Part shown: one piece after another, positions 1-9,088 of the stretch
Numbering within the stretch: position 1 is the first letter of the stretch
Layout: each line of letters begins with the position of its first letter
Source: Muribaculaceae bacterium
GTDB taxonomy: Bacteria > Bacteroidota > Bacteroidia > Bacteroidales > Muribaculaceae
Assembly (NCBI GenBank): GCA_022509185.1
Contig: JAFLTS010000004.1
Location: 59,574 to 123,573 of the forward strand
DNA: 64,000 bases
Direction of reading: 5' to 3'
Translations under genes and position numbers: made by a program
Notes under the pieces: generated by a model
What the model was told of the DNA's origin: nothing
The model's database searches: none
Seen by the model: only the letters and a program-made list of their open reading frames with translations

Positions 1-1637
1 TCAGCTACGGATCATTGATTGATCCGATAGATCCAACTTTAAATACAGGTAATAATGAATTTTCAACACAAAAGATACTTTTCAGAAACATAGAACTTTC
101 AGAATTCGATTTTGACGAGACAAAAAATTATTATGCACTGGTAATTCTGAATGCCAATTCATCATTTAGTTATCCGCAATTATATTCAAAATTCAGCGAG
201 TGGGCTCAACAAGCGCAAGAAAACCGGATGCTTATTGATGATAATGTAGATGTAAAGGATATAGGGAAGACACCTGACTTTGGAGCACCTAATTCTTACA
301 AGTATATCACGATGACCAATGCGACGGGTCAGGTAAACAGTGAAATTGTAGATGGTATTTACTCTCCCCACACATTACAAAAAATAGATTCCGAAGATAT
401 TCAAAGAGGGAAATTTGATGAGGAACATCAAAGTAAAACAACAATTTATGTTCAAAGAAATGTAGCCAAGGTATTGGTCAAGACAGAGGGAAGTGATTTA
501 GATATAGAAAAAAAGATTTTTACTGTTGGCGATTTCACGCTTCAGGCCAATATAAGCGTATTTTCCCTGAATGTTACCAACAAGTTTTCTTATCCGGTGA
601 TGAATATAGATGACCTGGATTGGACCAGGAGCTTCTCTCACTCAAGTAGTAGCGATGAATTTAATCGTGTATTTTGGGCTAAAGATCCGAATTATAATAT
701 TCAAAAACTAACTACAAAAGATTTCGGATCAAGTTCTTTGCCGATTCAGGCCGGGAAAGGTTTTCCGTTATATTGCCTTGAGAATACGATGGATTGGGAT
801 TGTATGCTACAAGGCCAAACCACCCGTGTTATAGTGAGATGCGAAATTACATGGTGGGGTAAAACAACAGATGAAAACCGTAACTCAACAGATTTAAAGA
901 TTCCGGATAATTATATAAAATCAGAAACAAACCAGAATCCAACAAGCCGAAGTGAATATAATAATGATTTCGATACAAACGGATATTTTAAAATCGGTAA
1001 TGGAGAAAATGCCAATATGTGGGACTGGCTTCATATCAATGAAACTTTCTCTGCAACTTATAAGGAAAAATATCCTGAAAGCAATGTTTCCTTTATTCTA
1101 AATAATAAAGTAAACGGTGTGTATGTTTTGGGTGGATATTACAAATTAAAAGATTTAATCGGCGCATCTCAAGATATAAATGATAATGACTGGTTATTAT
1201 TAGCCCAGTCAATAGGACTATCAGGTCCGGAAGAAAAATTCGCATATTATGCACCTATGGATTTAGGTGTATCTAATAAAGACAATAAACAGATCTATGA
1301 GCTACAATCCTGCTTCATGTATTATGTAGTACGAATACGCCATTTTGCTGATTCTGACGGAACTTCGGAAGAGTCTGTTGAATGGGACGGCTCAACAATA
1401 AGGAAAACAGATGGCACAAAAATAGCCAATTATACACCCAAACATTTGGGGAGATGGGGAGTCGTAAGGAATAATTTCTATGAAATTACAATAAATGCGA
1501 TAAATCATATCGGTGTTCCTGATAAACCCCCTCATCTTGAAGATGATGACACTGACGACATGCCGGAAGATTATTATATTAATGTAACCATAAATATAAA
1601 AGACTGGGGAAAACGGGAAAATTCCTTCATTTTTTAA
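1..1637 (+). CDS. Mfa1-type fimbrillin (major fimbrial subunit), 5' end outside window
   Basis: The reading frame is open to the left edge: the four codons before the first possible TTG start contain no stop, so this is a C-terminal part of at least 540 residues. I recognise the Mfa1-family fimbria subunit pattern. A segment reading TTIYVQRNVAKVLVK resembles the conserved strand in which these proteins announce a mature domain, and GVVRNNFYEITINAI near the C-terminus is typical of the polymerising C-terminal domain. The signal peptide and lipobox, normally needed for lipoprotein export and gingipain-like cleavage before polymerisation, would lie upstream of the window. The gene ends 13 nt before gmd with no visible terminator, so co-transcription is possible. 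An anchor or tip subunit rather than the main shaft subunit cannot be excluded. Confidence 0.7.
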   Translation, partial: SYGSLIDPIDPTLNTGNNEFSTQKILFRNIELSEFDFDETKNYYALVILNANSSFSYPQLYSKFSEWAQQAQENRMLIDDNVDVKDIGKTPDFGAPNSYKYITMTNATGQVNSEIVDGIYSPHTLQKIDSEDIQRGKFDEEHQSKTTIYVQRNVAKVLVKTEGSDLDIEKKIFTVGDFTLQANISVFSLNVTNKFSYPVMNIDDLDWTRSFSHSSSSDEFNRVFWAKDPNYNIQKLTTKDFGSSSLPIQAGKGFPLYCLENTMDWDCMLQGQTTRVIVRCEITWWGKTTDENRNSTDLKIPDNYIKSETNQNPTSRSEYNNDFDTNGYFKIGNGENANMWDWLHINETFSATYKEKYPESNVSFILNNKVNGVYVLGGYYKLKDLIGASQDINDNDWLLLAQSIGLSGPEEKFAYYAPMDLGVSNKDNKQIYELQSCFMYYVVRIRHFADSDGTSEESVEWDGSTIRKTDGTKIANYTPKHLGRWGVVRNNFYEITINAINHIGVPDKPPHLEDDDTDDMPEDYYINVTINIKDWGKRENSFIF

Positions 1638-1650
1638 TACCAATTAATAA

Positions 1651-2742
1651 ATGAAAACAGCATTAATAACCGGAGTAACGGGTCAAGACGGGTCTTTCTT
1701 AGCTGAGTTCCTGATAGAAAAGGGATATGAAGTCCATGGCCTTATCCGCCGTTCTTCAGTTGACTATCGTGAAAGGACGGTAACCTTGGAACAGAATCCC
1801 CATTTTCATCTTCACTATGGAGATATGGGGGATTCAATGTCGATTATCAAGGTTTTAAATAGAGTAAAACCGGATGAGGTTTATAACCTGGCGGCACAAA
1901 GTCATGTACAGGTAAGTTTTGATTCCCCCGAATATACAGCTAATGTAGATGCCACAGGAGTTCTCAGAATCTTGGAAGGGATCCGACAATGCGGCTTAGC
2001 AGAAACCTGCCGTTTTTATCAAGCCAGTACATCTGAACTTTACGGGAAGGTTGAGGAGGTTCCTCAGAATGAGAAAACACCTTTTCATCCATATTCGCCA
2101 TATGCAGTGGCGAAGCTATATGGTTTCTGGATAGTTAAGGAATACCGAGAAGCCTACAATATGTTTGCCTGCTCAGGGATTCTTTTCAATCACGAATCAG
2201 AACGCCGTGGAGAGACCTTTGTAACCCGAAAAATAACTCTTGCTGCGGCACGAATAGCCCAAGGGAAACAGGAGAAGCTTTATCTAGGAAATCTTTCCTC
2301 CCTGCGCGACTGGGGCTATGCAAAAGATTATGTAGAATGTATGTGGCTGATACTCCAGCAACCTAAACCCGATGATTATGTTATTGCCACCGGGGAACAA
2401 CATTCGGTGAGGGAGTTCTGCCTACTTGCTTTCAAACACGCCGGTATCGACCTGATTTTCAAAGGTGAAGGAGAGAATGAAAAAGGCATAGATGCCAAGA
2501 CGGGGAAAATTCTCGTGGAGGTGTCACCGGATTTTTATCGTCCTACAGATGTGGTAAATCTATTAGGAGACCCCTCCAAAGCAAAGAGAGAACTGGGATG
2601 GGATCCTCTGAAAAAGACTTCTTTCGAAGAACTTGTAAAACTGATGGTGGACGCTGATATGGCCAAAGTTGCCATAGAGAAAGCCGGTGAACATGTTAAG
2701 AGAAATCTGGCCGAGTATCTTGAGAAAGGGATTGTGAAATGA
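1651..2742 (+). CDS. gmd: GDP-mannose 4,6-dehydratase
   Basis: Converts GDP-D-mannose to GDP-4-dehydro-6-deoxy-D-mannose, the first committed step to GDP-L-fucose, in the cytoplasm. The 363-residue protein has the extended short-chain dehydrogenase layout: the NAD(P) glycine motif TGVTGQDG (residues 7-14), the catalytic Thr127-Ser128-Glu129 stretch in [10 protein letters not shown], and the YxxxK pair Tyr151/Lys155. [19 protein letters not shown] is the characteristic GMD signature. Length is normal for the family. The stop codon overlaps the start of fcl in an ATGA arrangement, so the two enzymes are translationally coupled. Assignment is secure. The only uncertainty is whether transcription starts at its own promoter or continues from the fimbrillin gene. 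Confidence 0.96.
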   Translation: MKTALITGVTGQDGSFLAEFLIEKGYEVHGLIRRSSVDYRERTVTLEQNPHFHLHYGDMGDSMSIIKVLNRVKPDEVYNLAAQSHVQVSFDSPEYTANVDATGVLRILEGIRQCGLAETCRFYQASTSELYGKVEEVPQNEKTPFHPYSPYAVAKLYGFWIVKEYREAYNMFACSGILFNHESERRGETFVTRKITLAAARIAQGKQEKLYLGNLSSLRDWGYAKDYVECMWLILQQPKPDDYVIATGEQHSVREFCLLAFKHAGIDLIFKGEGENEKGIDAKTGKILVEVSPDFYRPTDVVNLLGDPSKAKRELGWDPLKKTSFEELVKLMVDADMAKVAIEKAGEHVKRNLAEYLEKGIVK

Positions 2743-3671
2743 TGCAGAAAGATTCAAAGATATATATAGCCGGTCATCGAGGGATGGTCGGCTCTGCTAT
2801 AGTAAGGGAGCTACAAAGACAGGGTTACACAAATATCATCACAATGAGTCATGCTGAACTTGATCTTACTAATCAGGCAGCCGTGAATAAATTTTTTGAG
2901 AAGGAGAAACCAGAATACGTGTTTCTGGCTGCTGCTAAAGTTGGAGGTATAATGGCCAATTCCCAGGCGCCTGCTGATTTTATGTATGAAAACATGATGC
3001 TTGAGATGAATGTTATCCATGCTGCCTGGAAAAACGGAGTAAAGAAACTTGAATTCTTAGGAAGCTCCTGCATATATCCTCGTCTTGCCCCACAACCCAT
3101 GAAGGAATCATGCTTGTTGACTTCCTCTTTGGAATCTACCAATGAGGCATATGCATTAGCAAAGATTTCAGGTTTGAAATATTGTGAGTATCTCAACCGT
3201 CAATATGGAACCGATTTCATTTCGGTGATGCCCACCAACCTTTACGGTCCCAATGATAATTACCATCCTGAAAATTCCCATGTACTCCCCGCTTTGATAA
3301 GAAGATTCCATGAGGCAAAGGAATCGGGAATTGAGAGTGTAATCTGTTGGGGAAACGGTTCTCCTTACCGTGAATTCCTCTATGTAGACGATCTTGCCAA
3401 TCTTTGTGTTTTCCTGATGAATAATTATTCGGGAGATGAGACAGTGAACGCCGGGACAGGCAAGGAGATCACAATAAGGGAACTAACGGAAATTGTTGCG
3501 GAAATAATAGGATATAATGGAGAAATAAAATGGGATACCTCAAAACCAAATGGCACACCACGCAAACTTCTCGATGTCAGCAAAGCTTCTAAACTCGGAT
3601 GGAATTATCAAACAGAACTGAGAGAAGGGATTAAACTAGCATATGAAGATTATAAAAAAAAATATTGCTGA
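2739..3671 (+). CDS. fcl: GDP-L-fucose synthase
   Basis: Epimerase and NADPH reductase that turns the Gmd product into GDP-L-fucose, the donor for fucosylated capsules and O-glycans in Bacteroidales. The 310-residue protein has the Rossmann motif [10 protein letters not shown] (residues 11-20), LGSSCIYPR with the catalytic Ser/Cys around residues 109-111, and the Tyr138-xxx-Lys142 pair. The start can be the ATG at 2739 or the ATG directly after it at 2742; both overlap or abut the gmd stop. Its own stop codon lies inside a perfect hairpin that probably terminates transcription. Together with gmd it makes a complete two-enzyme GDP-fucose module. Confidence 0.96.
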   Translation: MMQKDSKIYIAGHRGMVGSAIVRELQRQGYTNIITMSHAELDLTNQAAVNKFFEKEKPEYVFLAAAKVGGIMANSQAPADFMYENMMLEMNVIHAAWKNGVKKLEFLGSSCIYPRLAPQPMKESCLLTSSLESTNEAYALAKISGLKYCEYLNRQYGTDFISVMPTNLYGPNDNYHPENSHVLPALIRRFHEAKESGIESVICWGNGSPYREFLYVDDLANLCVFLMNNYSGDETVNAGTGKEITIRELTEIVAEIIGYNGEIKWDTSKPNGTPRKLLDVSKASKLGWNYQTELREGIKLAYEDYKKKYC

Positions 3672-3695
3672 GGTAATAACCCCGGCAATATTTTT
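3658..3695. terminator. Bidirectional terminator between fcl and ugd
   Basis: A perfect 11-bp inverted repeat (arms 3658-3668 and 3685-3695) is extended by five further positions with one mismatch around a six-base TAATAA loop. It has A-runs on the left and T-runs on the right, so it can stop transcription from both converging genes. The fcl stop codon is part of the stem. Confidence 0.8.
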
Positions 3696-3721
3696 ATAAG
3701 ATTACCTGTAATTAGGAGAAA

Positions 3722-5038
3722 TCAATCTCTACAATAAAGATCTCGGGTATATATTTTATCCGCTACATCGTTTAGTTCTTCATTGGATCTGTTAGCCAGA
3801 ATAGCATCACTTTCCTTTTTGAAACGATCAAGGTCATTGACAATCAGACTACCGAAGAAAGTACTACCATCTTCAAGTGTTGGTTCATAGATTATTACTT
3901 TAGCTCCTTTTGCCTTAATTCGTTTCATAACACCCTGAATGGAACTCTGACGGAAATTATCGGAGTTTGTTTTCATAGTGAGACGATAGACTCCTATTGT
4001 GGTTGGATTCTCTTTTTCTTCAGTAAAGGAAGTTGCTCGGGAATAGCCATACCAACCGGCTTTTTTCAGGATCTGATCGGCAATAAAATCTTTCCTGGTT
4101 CGATTACTTTCCACGATAGCACTCATCATATTTTGAGGAATATCAGCATAATTGGCTAAAAGCTGTTTAGTGTCTTTTGGCAAGCAATATCCTCCGTAAC
4201 CGAAAGAAGGGTTATTGTAGTGAGTGCCGATACGAGGATCCAGCCCGATACCTTCAATAATATTTTTTGTGTCAAGGCCTTTTATTTCGGCGTATGTATC
4301 AAGTTCATTAAAGTAACTCACCCGAAGAGCAAGATAGGTATTGGCAAATAGTTTCACAGCCTCAGCTTCCTTCAGACCCATAAAGAGCACGGGAATATCT
4401 TCCTTGATTGCACCATCTACCAATAAAGAAGCAAAAACTTCAGCTTTTTCATGTAACCAAGGAATATCTGCAATTGCTTCTATTGCCTTGTTTTCTTCAG
4501 AAAATTCCTCTTTAGCTATCAATTTAGGTATACCAACGATAATACGAGAAGGATAAAGGTTATCATATAAAGCTTTGCTTTCTCTAAGGAACTCCGGTGA
4601 AAAAAGGAGATTTAGGCGTTTATAACCTTTTTCATAATATTTTCTGTAGACTGAGCGGCAGAATCCTACAGGTATCGTGGATTTAATGACAATAACGGCA
4701 TCAGGATTAAGATTCACTACAGTATCAATCACTTCTTCCACACTTGAAGTATCGAAATAATTTTTTTCAGGATCATAGTTTGTAGGAGTAGCTACAACTA
4801 CAAAGTCGGCATCTTTATATGCTTCTTCCGGATCAACAGTGGCCAGGAGATCCAATTTTTTTTCCCTTAGATATTGCTCTATATAATCATCTTTAATCGG
4901 ACTAAGTCCATGATTAACCATGTCGACTTTAGCGGGTACGACATCCACAGCCACAACTTTATTATGTTGAGCCAATAATGTGGCAATAGACAGACCCACA
5001 TATCCTGTGCCTGCCACAGCAATTTTATATCCCTTCAT
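3722..5038 (-). CDS. ugd: UDP-glucose 6-dehydrogenase
   Basis: NAD-dependent four-electron oxidation of UDP-glucose to UDP-glucuronate, a precursor of acidic surface polysaccharides. The 438 residues contain the N-terminal Rossmann motif [11 protein letters not shown] (glycines 10, 12, 15), the central helix region [22 protein letters not shown], and the catalytic Cys285 in [14 protein letters not shown]. The C-terminal domain is complete. A related UDP-N-acetyl-hexosamine dehydrogenase is the main alternative, but the overall pattern favours the glucose enzyme. It is transcribed alone, convergent with gmd-fcl, with which it shares the role of supplying nucleotide sugars. A -7 box lies 20 nt upstream of the start. 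Confidence 0.9.
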   Translation of the reverse strand: MKGYKIAVAGTGYVGLSIATLLAQHNKVVAVDVVPAKVDMVNHGLSPIKDDYIEQYLREKKLDLLATVDPEEAYKDADFVVVATPTNYDPEKNYFDTSSVEEVIDTVVNLNPDAVIVIKSTIPVGFCRSVYRKYYEKGYKRLNLLFSPEFLRESKALYDNLYPSRIIVGIPKLIAKEEFSEENKAIEAIADIPWLHEKAEVFASLLVDGAIKEDIPVLFMGLKEAEAVKLFANTYLALRVSYFNELDTYAEIKGLDTKNIIEGIGLDPRIGTHYNNPSFGYGGYCLPKDTKQLLANYADIPQNMMSAIVESNRTRKDFIADQILKKAGWYGYSRATSFTEEKENPTTIGVYRLTMKTNSDNFRQSSIQGVMKRIKAKGAKVIIYEPTLEDGSTFFGSLIVNDLDRFKKESDAILANRSNEELNDVADKIYTRDLYCRD

Positions 5039-5057
5039 AACTTTTCAATTTCTTTTG

Positions 5058-5065
5058 CAAATATA
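5058..5065 (-). promoter_or_regulatory. -7 promoter box of ugd
   Basis: Read on the minus strand the sequence is TATATTTG, matching the Bacteroidetes TAnnTTTG box. No well-spaced -33 TTG is visible. The distance to the ugd ATG implies a short leader. It lies just beyond the putative terminator of the topB operon. Confidence 0.55.
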
Positions 5066-5068
5066 AAC

Positions 5069-5096
5069 AAAAAAGTTGTCAAGCTGTTAGAGCTTG
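5069..5096 (-). terminator. Probable terminator of the mazG-topB operon
   Basis: A CAAGCT/AGCTTG inverted repeat (arms 5080-5085 and 5091-5096) with a five-base loop is followed on the minus strand by a six-T run. The stop codon of the small Cys-rich protein falls partly in the loop. The stem is short, so strength is uncertain. Confidence 0.5.
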
Positions 5097-5305
5097 TCTG
5101 GTTTTGAAGGTTTTCCTTTTATCAGAAGATCTTTCTTTTTACAAGAATCGGCAAGGGCACATCCACAGCAAGAACCCCGGGAATTCTTTTTATTTTTTTT
5201 GAACGCTTTCCATCCGATCCAAACAAAAGCAGCCAGAAGAATTAGTCCGACCACTGAATACTGGATTACAAGAGAGGTGTTCATCTCTGAAATGTTTTCA
5301 ATCAT
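5087..5305 (-). CDS. FeoB-associated-type Cys-rich small membrane protein
   Basis: This 72-residue protein has one membrane segment near residues 10-32 (hydrophobic from SLVIQYSVVG to WIGWKAF), a basic stretch (KKNKKN), and a cluster of four cysteines in SCCGCALADSCKKK. This is the pattern of the FeoB-associated Cys-rich membrane protein family, usually encoded just behind the ferrous iron transporter gene feoB. No feo gene is present here. Its ATG overlaps the topB stop by four bases, so it is the last gene of the mazG-topB unit. The cysteines could bind iron or zinc; the function is unproven. An internal ATG at residue 8 is an alternative start. Confidence 0.65.
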   Translation of the reverse strand: MIENISEMNTSLVIQYSVVGLILLAAFVWIGWKAFKKNKKNSRGSCCGCALADSCKKKDLLIKGKPSKPDKL

Positions 5306-7170
5306 TTCTTTTCCTTCCGGGAAGATTTCTTTGAAGCCGAGTTTTTTGCTGCAGCCTTATCAGATAAAACCTGCGAAGTTATAATTCTTCTATCTGAACC
5401 ATCTTTTATAACGGAATCTGTGATTTCAGAGATCATAATTTTGATTTCATTAATAAAATCATGAGGAGAATAATCCCCTGTTTCAATTTTTCTTAATTTA
5501 CCTTCCCAAATTCCTGTTAATTTCGCACTTTTTAAAAGTTCTTCATGGATTAAAGAAAGTAAGTCGATTGCTGCCTGTGTGGCTTTCAATGATTTTCTTT
5601 CTTTAACAATATAACCACGCTTATAAAGAATTTCAATTATAGCGGCCCTTGTGGAAGGACGACCTATTCCATTTGCTTTGAGGGCCTCCCGTAGATCTTC
5701 ATCTTCAACTGAAGCTCCGGCTGTTTCCATCGCTTTAAGAAGGGTGCCTTCAGTGTAAGGTTTAGGTGGTTGGGTAGTTTTTTTTACAAGTTTTGGTTTA
5801 TGAGGTCCTGATTCGCCTTTTTCAAATTTTGGAAGAATTGAATCGTCCTCTTTATCATCTGTTATTTCATCATCTGATAAGTTATCGGAAAAAACTTTCT
5901 TCCATCCCGGATCTAATACCGTTTTTCCTGTAGCCTTGAAATTATATTTATCTACAGAAGCAGTAACAATGGTTTGCAAAAAGGTAAAATCAGGATAAAA
6001 AACGGAAATAAATCTTAGAGCAATGAGTTCAAAAACTTTCCGTTCTTTCTCAGAAAGATTTGAGGGTAAAGATTGTCCCGTGGGTATTATGGCATGATGG
6101 TCGGTTATCTTAGAGTTATCAAACACCTTTTTACTCTTAAGGAGTTTTTTCCCTCTTAAAGGTTCAAGAAGATTCTGATATTGTGACAGAGAATTAAGAA
6201 TTGGTCCACACTGCTTAAAAACATCTTCAGGTAAATAAGTAGTGTCTACACGTGGATAAGTAGTTAATTTTTTTTCATAGAGAGACTGGATTGTTTTTAA
6301 AGTATCGTCTGCACTTAGATTCAGTTTTTTGTTACATTCCACCTGAAGCGAAGTAAGATCAAATAGCCGTGGAGGGGCCTCTTTCCCTTTCTTTTCAGAA
6401 ATTTCAGTAATTGTCAGAGGAAATTTCTTTAATTCATTGATTATTGCTTCCCCTCTTTCCTTTTGATGGAACTTTTTACCGGTGTATGAGAAACTTACAT
6501 TTTTATAAATAGTTTTCAATTCCCAGTAATCCTGAGGTACAAAGTTTTCAATTTCCAGCTGACGGTTTACTACCAGCGCAAGGGTAGGAGTCTGCACTCT
6601 TCCGATAGAAAGAATTTGTCCTTTGTCACCATATTTAAGAGAATAAAGTCTTGTGGCGTTAATACCCAGCACCCAATCTCCAATTGCTCTACAAAGTCCT
6701 GCAAGATAGAGAGGTTCATAATTTTTTTCCGGTTTAAGATTATTGAACCCGTCTCGTATGGCATCATCTGTCATGGAATTTATCCATAGTCTTTTCACGG
6801 GCTTATCACACCCGGCTTTTTGCATCACCCAACGTTGAATCAGCTCTCCTTCCTGTCCGGCATCACCACAATTAATTATCTCATCACATTTCAGGATCAA
6901 TCCGGAAATAATATTGAATTGCTTTTTATAAGAATCGTTGTCTATTAGTCTTATCCCGAAACGAGGAGGAATCATGGGAAGTAAAGAAATAGCCCAATGT
7001 TTCCATTGAGGGAAATAGTCAGAGGGCTCTTTTAAACTACAAAGGTGACCAAAAGTCCAAGTGACGTAGTAACCGTTACCCTCGAAATATCCCTCGTGAC
7101 GGGTATTGGCACCCAGAATTCGAGCAATATCTCGTCCCACACTTGGTTTTTCAGTGATGCATAGAATCAT
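5302..7170 (-). CDS. topB: DNA topoisomerase III (type IA)
   Basis: Relaxes negative supercoils and decatenates DNA through a 5'-phosphotyrosine intermediate. The 622 residues show the TOPRIM start EKPS (7-10), the acidic motif GDAGQEGELIQRW (102-114), SIGRVQTPTLALVV (188-201) and the active-site Tyr305 in LTTYPRVDTTYLP. GIGRPSTRAAIIEIL marks the domain near the C-terminus. In the TOPRIM motif the usual second Asp of DxD is Gly105. The C-terminus is lysine-rich and has no zinc-finger cysteines. It overlaps mazG upstream and the small membrane protein downstream by four bases each. A plasmid-type TopB is an alternative, but no mobile element is seen nearby. Confidence 0.92.
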   Translation of the reverse strand: MILCITEKPSVGRDIARILGANTRHEGYFEGNGYYVTWTFGHLCSLKEPSDYFPQWKHWAISLLPMIPPRFGIRLIDNDSYKKQFNIISGLILKCDEIINCGDAGQEGELIQRWVMQKAGCDKPVKRLWINSMTDDAIRDGFNNLKPEKNYEPLYLAGLCRAIGDWVLGINATRLYSLKYGDKGQILSIGRVQTPTLALVVNRQLEIENFVPQDYWELKTIYKNVSFSYTGKKFHQKERGEAIINELKKFPLTITEISEKKGKEAPPRLFDLTSLQVECNKKLNLSADDTLKTIQSLYEKKLTTYPRVDTTYLPEDVFKQCGPILNSLSQYQNLLEPLRGKKLLKSKKVFDNSKITDHHAIIPTGQSLPSNLSEKERKVFELIALRFISVFYPDFTFLQTIVTASVDKYNFKATGKTVLDPGWKKVFSDNLSDDEITDDKEDDSILPKFEKGESGPHKPKLVKKTTQPPKPYTEGTLLKAMETAGASVEDEDLREALKANGIGRPSTRAAIIEILYKRGYIVKERKSLKATQAAIDLLSLIHEELLKSAKLTGIWEGKLRKIETGDYSPHDFINEIKIMISEITDSVIKDGSDRRIITSQVLSDKAAAKNSASKKSSRKEKK

Positions 7171-7955
7171 TTATTCTCCTGAGCTTTTGCTTCATTCCAG
7201 ATCTGATCCATTTCAGCGAGCGTCATCTCTTTAAGAGATTTTCCTGCTTCCTTTGCCTTCTTTTCGAGGTAACCGAAACGATGTATAAATTTTCGATTGG
7301 TTTTTTCCAGAGCATTTTCAGGATTCACCCCATAAAGACGAGCAGCATTAATGATAGCAAACATCAGGTCGCCGAATTCCTCTTCAAGACCTGCTTTATC
7401 ACCTTTTTTTATCTCGGTCTCTACTTCTGCAATTTCTTCTTTCACCTTATCCCAAACCTGATCAGGTTCTTCCCAATCGAATCCGACATTGGCAGCCTTT
7501 TCCTGAATTCGATTAGCCTTGATCAACGACGGTAAAGATTGAGGAACTCCCGACAATACAGTTTTATTTCCGCCTTTTTCCTTTAATTTGATTTGTTCCC
7601 AATTTTTAGAGACTTCCTCGGGAGTCTGAGCTGAAACATCTCCGTAGATATGGGGATGACGAAAAATAAGTTTGTCAGTCAGTGTATTGCAAACGTCGGT
7701 TATATCAAATTGTCCTTTTTCATCTGCTATTTTAGCATAGAATCCTACATGTAGCAAAACATCTCCAAGCTCTTTCTTGATATTCGAGGAATTATCGTCC
7801 AGAATTGCGTCGGTCAGTTCATATACCTCTTCAATAGTATTGGCCCGTAAAGATTCATTAGTTTGCTTAGCATCCCAGGGACATTTCTCTCTCAGAGTGT
7901 CAAGCACATTGAGAAAACGAATGAAAGCATCAGCTTTTTCTTTATCAGTATGCAT
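7167..7955 (-). CDS. mazG: Nucleoside triphosphate pyrophosphohydrolase MazG
   Basis: Hydrolyses (d)NTPs to NMP and pyrophosphate, cleaning the nucleotide pool and lowering alarmone levels in some species. The 262 residues contain two MazG domains. The first has CPWDAKQTNESLRANTIEEVYE followed by ELGDVLLHVGFYAKI. The second has AEVETEIK and EEFGDLMFAIINAARLYGVNPE. The ExxE-12-28-ExxD helices that bind Mg2+ are visible in both. Length matches the E. coli enzyme (about 263). It is the first gene of a three-gene operon, with its stop overlapping the topB start, and a -7 box lies upstream in the divergent region shared with nrnA. Confidence 0.94.
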   Translation of the reverse strand: MHTDKEKADAFIRFLNVLDTLREKCPWDAKQTNESLRANTIEEVYELTDAILDDNSSNIKKELGDVLLHVGFYAKIADEKGQFDITDVCNTLTDKLIFRHPHIYGDVSAQTPEEVSKNWEQIKLKEKGGNKTVLSGVPQSLPSLIKANRIQEKAANVGFDWEEPDQVWDKVKEEIAEVETEIKKGDKAGLEEEFGDLMFAIINAARLYGVNPENALEKTNRKFIHRFGYLEKKAKEAGKSLKEMTLAEMDQIWNEAKAQENK

Positions 7956-8009
7956 CAGATAACAATTTTATATGGAATGAACCTAAGGTCAAACCGTTTA
8001 TTTTAAAAG

Positions 8010-8017
8010 CAAAGTTA
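8010..8017 (-). promoter_or_regulatory. -7 promoter box of the mazG operon
   Basis: On the minus strand the bases read TAACTTTG, an exact TAnnTTTG match 55 bases upstream of the mazG ATG. No good -33 element is seen. The box lies only 22 bases from the opposing nrnA box. Confidence 0.5.
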
Positions 8018-8039
8018 GTTAGAATTGCGAGATAATTTA

Positions 8040-8047
8040 TATCTTTG
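8040..8047 (+). promoter_or_regulatory. -7 promoter box of the nrnA operon
   Basis: TATCTTTG matches TAnnTTTG exactly. It ends 12 bases before the nrnA ATG, so a start site about 7 bases downstream would give a nearly leaderless mRNA. Only a weak -33 element is visible (GTTAG around 8014). Confidence 0.55.
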
Positions 8048-8059
8048 TAAATTCAAAAA

Positions 8060-9088
8060 ATGGATAAAATAATCGACAGCACGAAAGCAAAAGAATTGCT
8101 GGCACTATTAAAAGAGAGTGTAAAGGTAGTTCTGACGTGCCACGTACGGCCTGACGGTGATGCCATCGGGAGCACGCTTGGCTTGTGGCATTTGTTGCGC
8201 GTTTTAGGTAAAGAGCCTACAGTGATAGTGCCTGATAAGGCACCAATGAATCTGTCATTTCTGCCCGGATTTAAAGAAATAGCTGTATATACAAGCCATA
8301 AGGAATTTTGTGAGAAGACAGTGGAGGAATGTGATCTGATCATCTGTTGTGATTTCAATACACCCTCAAGGCAAGATGCATTGGCTCCTTTGATTCAGAA
8401 TGCTCATTGCCGTAAGGTATTGATCGATCATCACACGGATCCGGATGCCTTTACCGATCTTATCTTTTCCTATCCAAAAATGTCGAGCACCTGTGAGTTG
8501 GTATTCAGAATAATAGCAGCTATGGGTCTGTATGATAAGGTGGATAAAGCTTGTGCCACTTGTTTGCTCACAGGTATAATAACAGATACCCGAAACTTTA
8601 CTGTGAACATCCACTATTCAGATATTTATGATATCCTGATGCGGTTGCTCGAAAAAGACGTAGATAAAGAAAAGATAGTGAAGGAGGCTCTCAATACCAG
8701 AAGTTTGAACAGCCTTCGTCTCGAGGCGTATGCTATATCCCAGAAAATGGAGATTTTCCCAGAACATCAATGTAGTCTTATTACATTAGACAAGGATGAA
8801 TTGAAAAGATTTTCATATGAGAAAGGCGATACGGAAGGATTGGTAAACCGTCCTTTAGAAGTGAGGGGAATGATTTATTCAATTTTTATGAGAGAAGATC
8901 CTGACTGCGTGAAAATATCAGGAAGAAGCACTGAGGATTTCCCGGTATCGGAAATCTGTAAACAATTATATGGAGGAGGCGGCCATGTGCAGGCAGCCGG
9001 AGCAGAATTTTATGGATCCTTGGCAGAATGTAAGGAAATACTTATAAAACATATGCCGGAATTTGATCATTATTTGAGAAATAAATGA
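8060..9088 (+). CDS. nrnA: NrnA-like DHH/DHHA1 phosphoesterase (nanoRNase / pAp phosphatase)
   Basis: Degrades 2-5 nt RNAs and dephosphorylates 3'-phosphoadenosine 5'-phosphate in Mn2+-dependent fashion; this bifunctional role is known for the family. In the 342 residues the DHH domain shows CHVRPDGDAIGSTLGLW (27-43), CDFN (97-100) and DHHTDPDAF (123-131). The DHHA1 domain ends with GGGGHVQAAGAEF near residue 310. Length is standard. It opens a seven-gene run down to thiL, and its stop overlaps the next start (ATGA). A GdpP-like c-di-AMP phosphodiesterase is less likely because the PAS/GGDEF and membrane parts are absent. Confidence 0.9.
   Translation: MDKIIDSTKAKELLALLKESVKVVLTCHVRPDGDAIGSTLGLWHLLRVLGKEPTVIVPDKAPMNLSFLPGFKEIAVYTSHKEFCEKTVEECDLIICCDFNTPSRQDALAPLIQNAHCRKVLIDHHTDPDAFTDLIFSYPKMSSTCELVFRIIAAMGLYDKVDKACATCLLTGIITDTRNFTVNIHYSDIYDILMRLLEKDVDKEKIVKEALNTRSLNSLRLEAYAISQKMEIFPEHQCSLITLDKDELKRFSYEKGDTEGLVNRPLEVRGMIYSIFMREDPDCVKISGRSTEDFPVSEICKQLYGGGGHVQAAGAEFYGSLAECKEILIKHMPEFDHYLRNK

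Noticed and set aside
5302..7170. topB as a sign of an integrated conjugative element
   Set aside because: TopB occurs on such elements, but here it is coupled to mazG and no relaxase, integrase or transfer gene is near. Base composition does not change.
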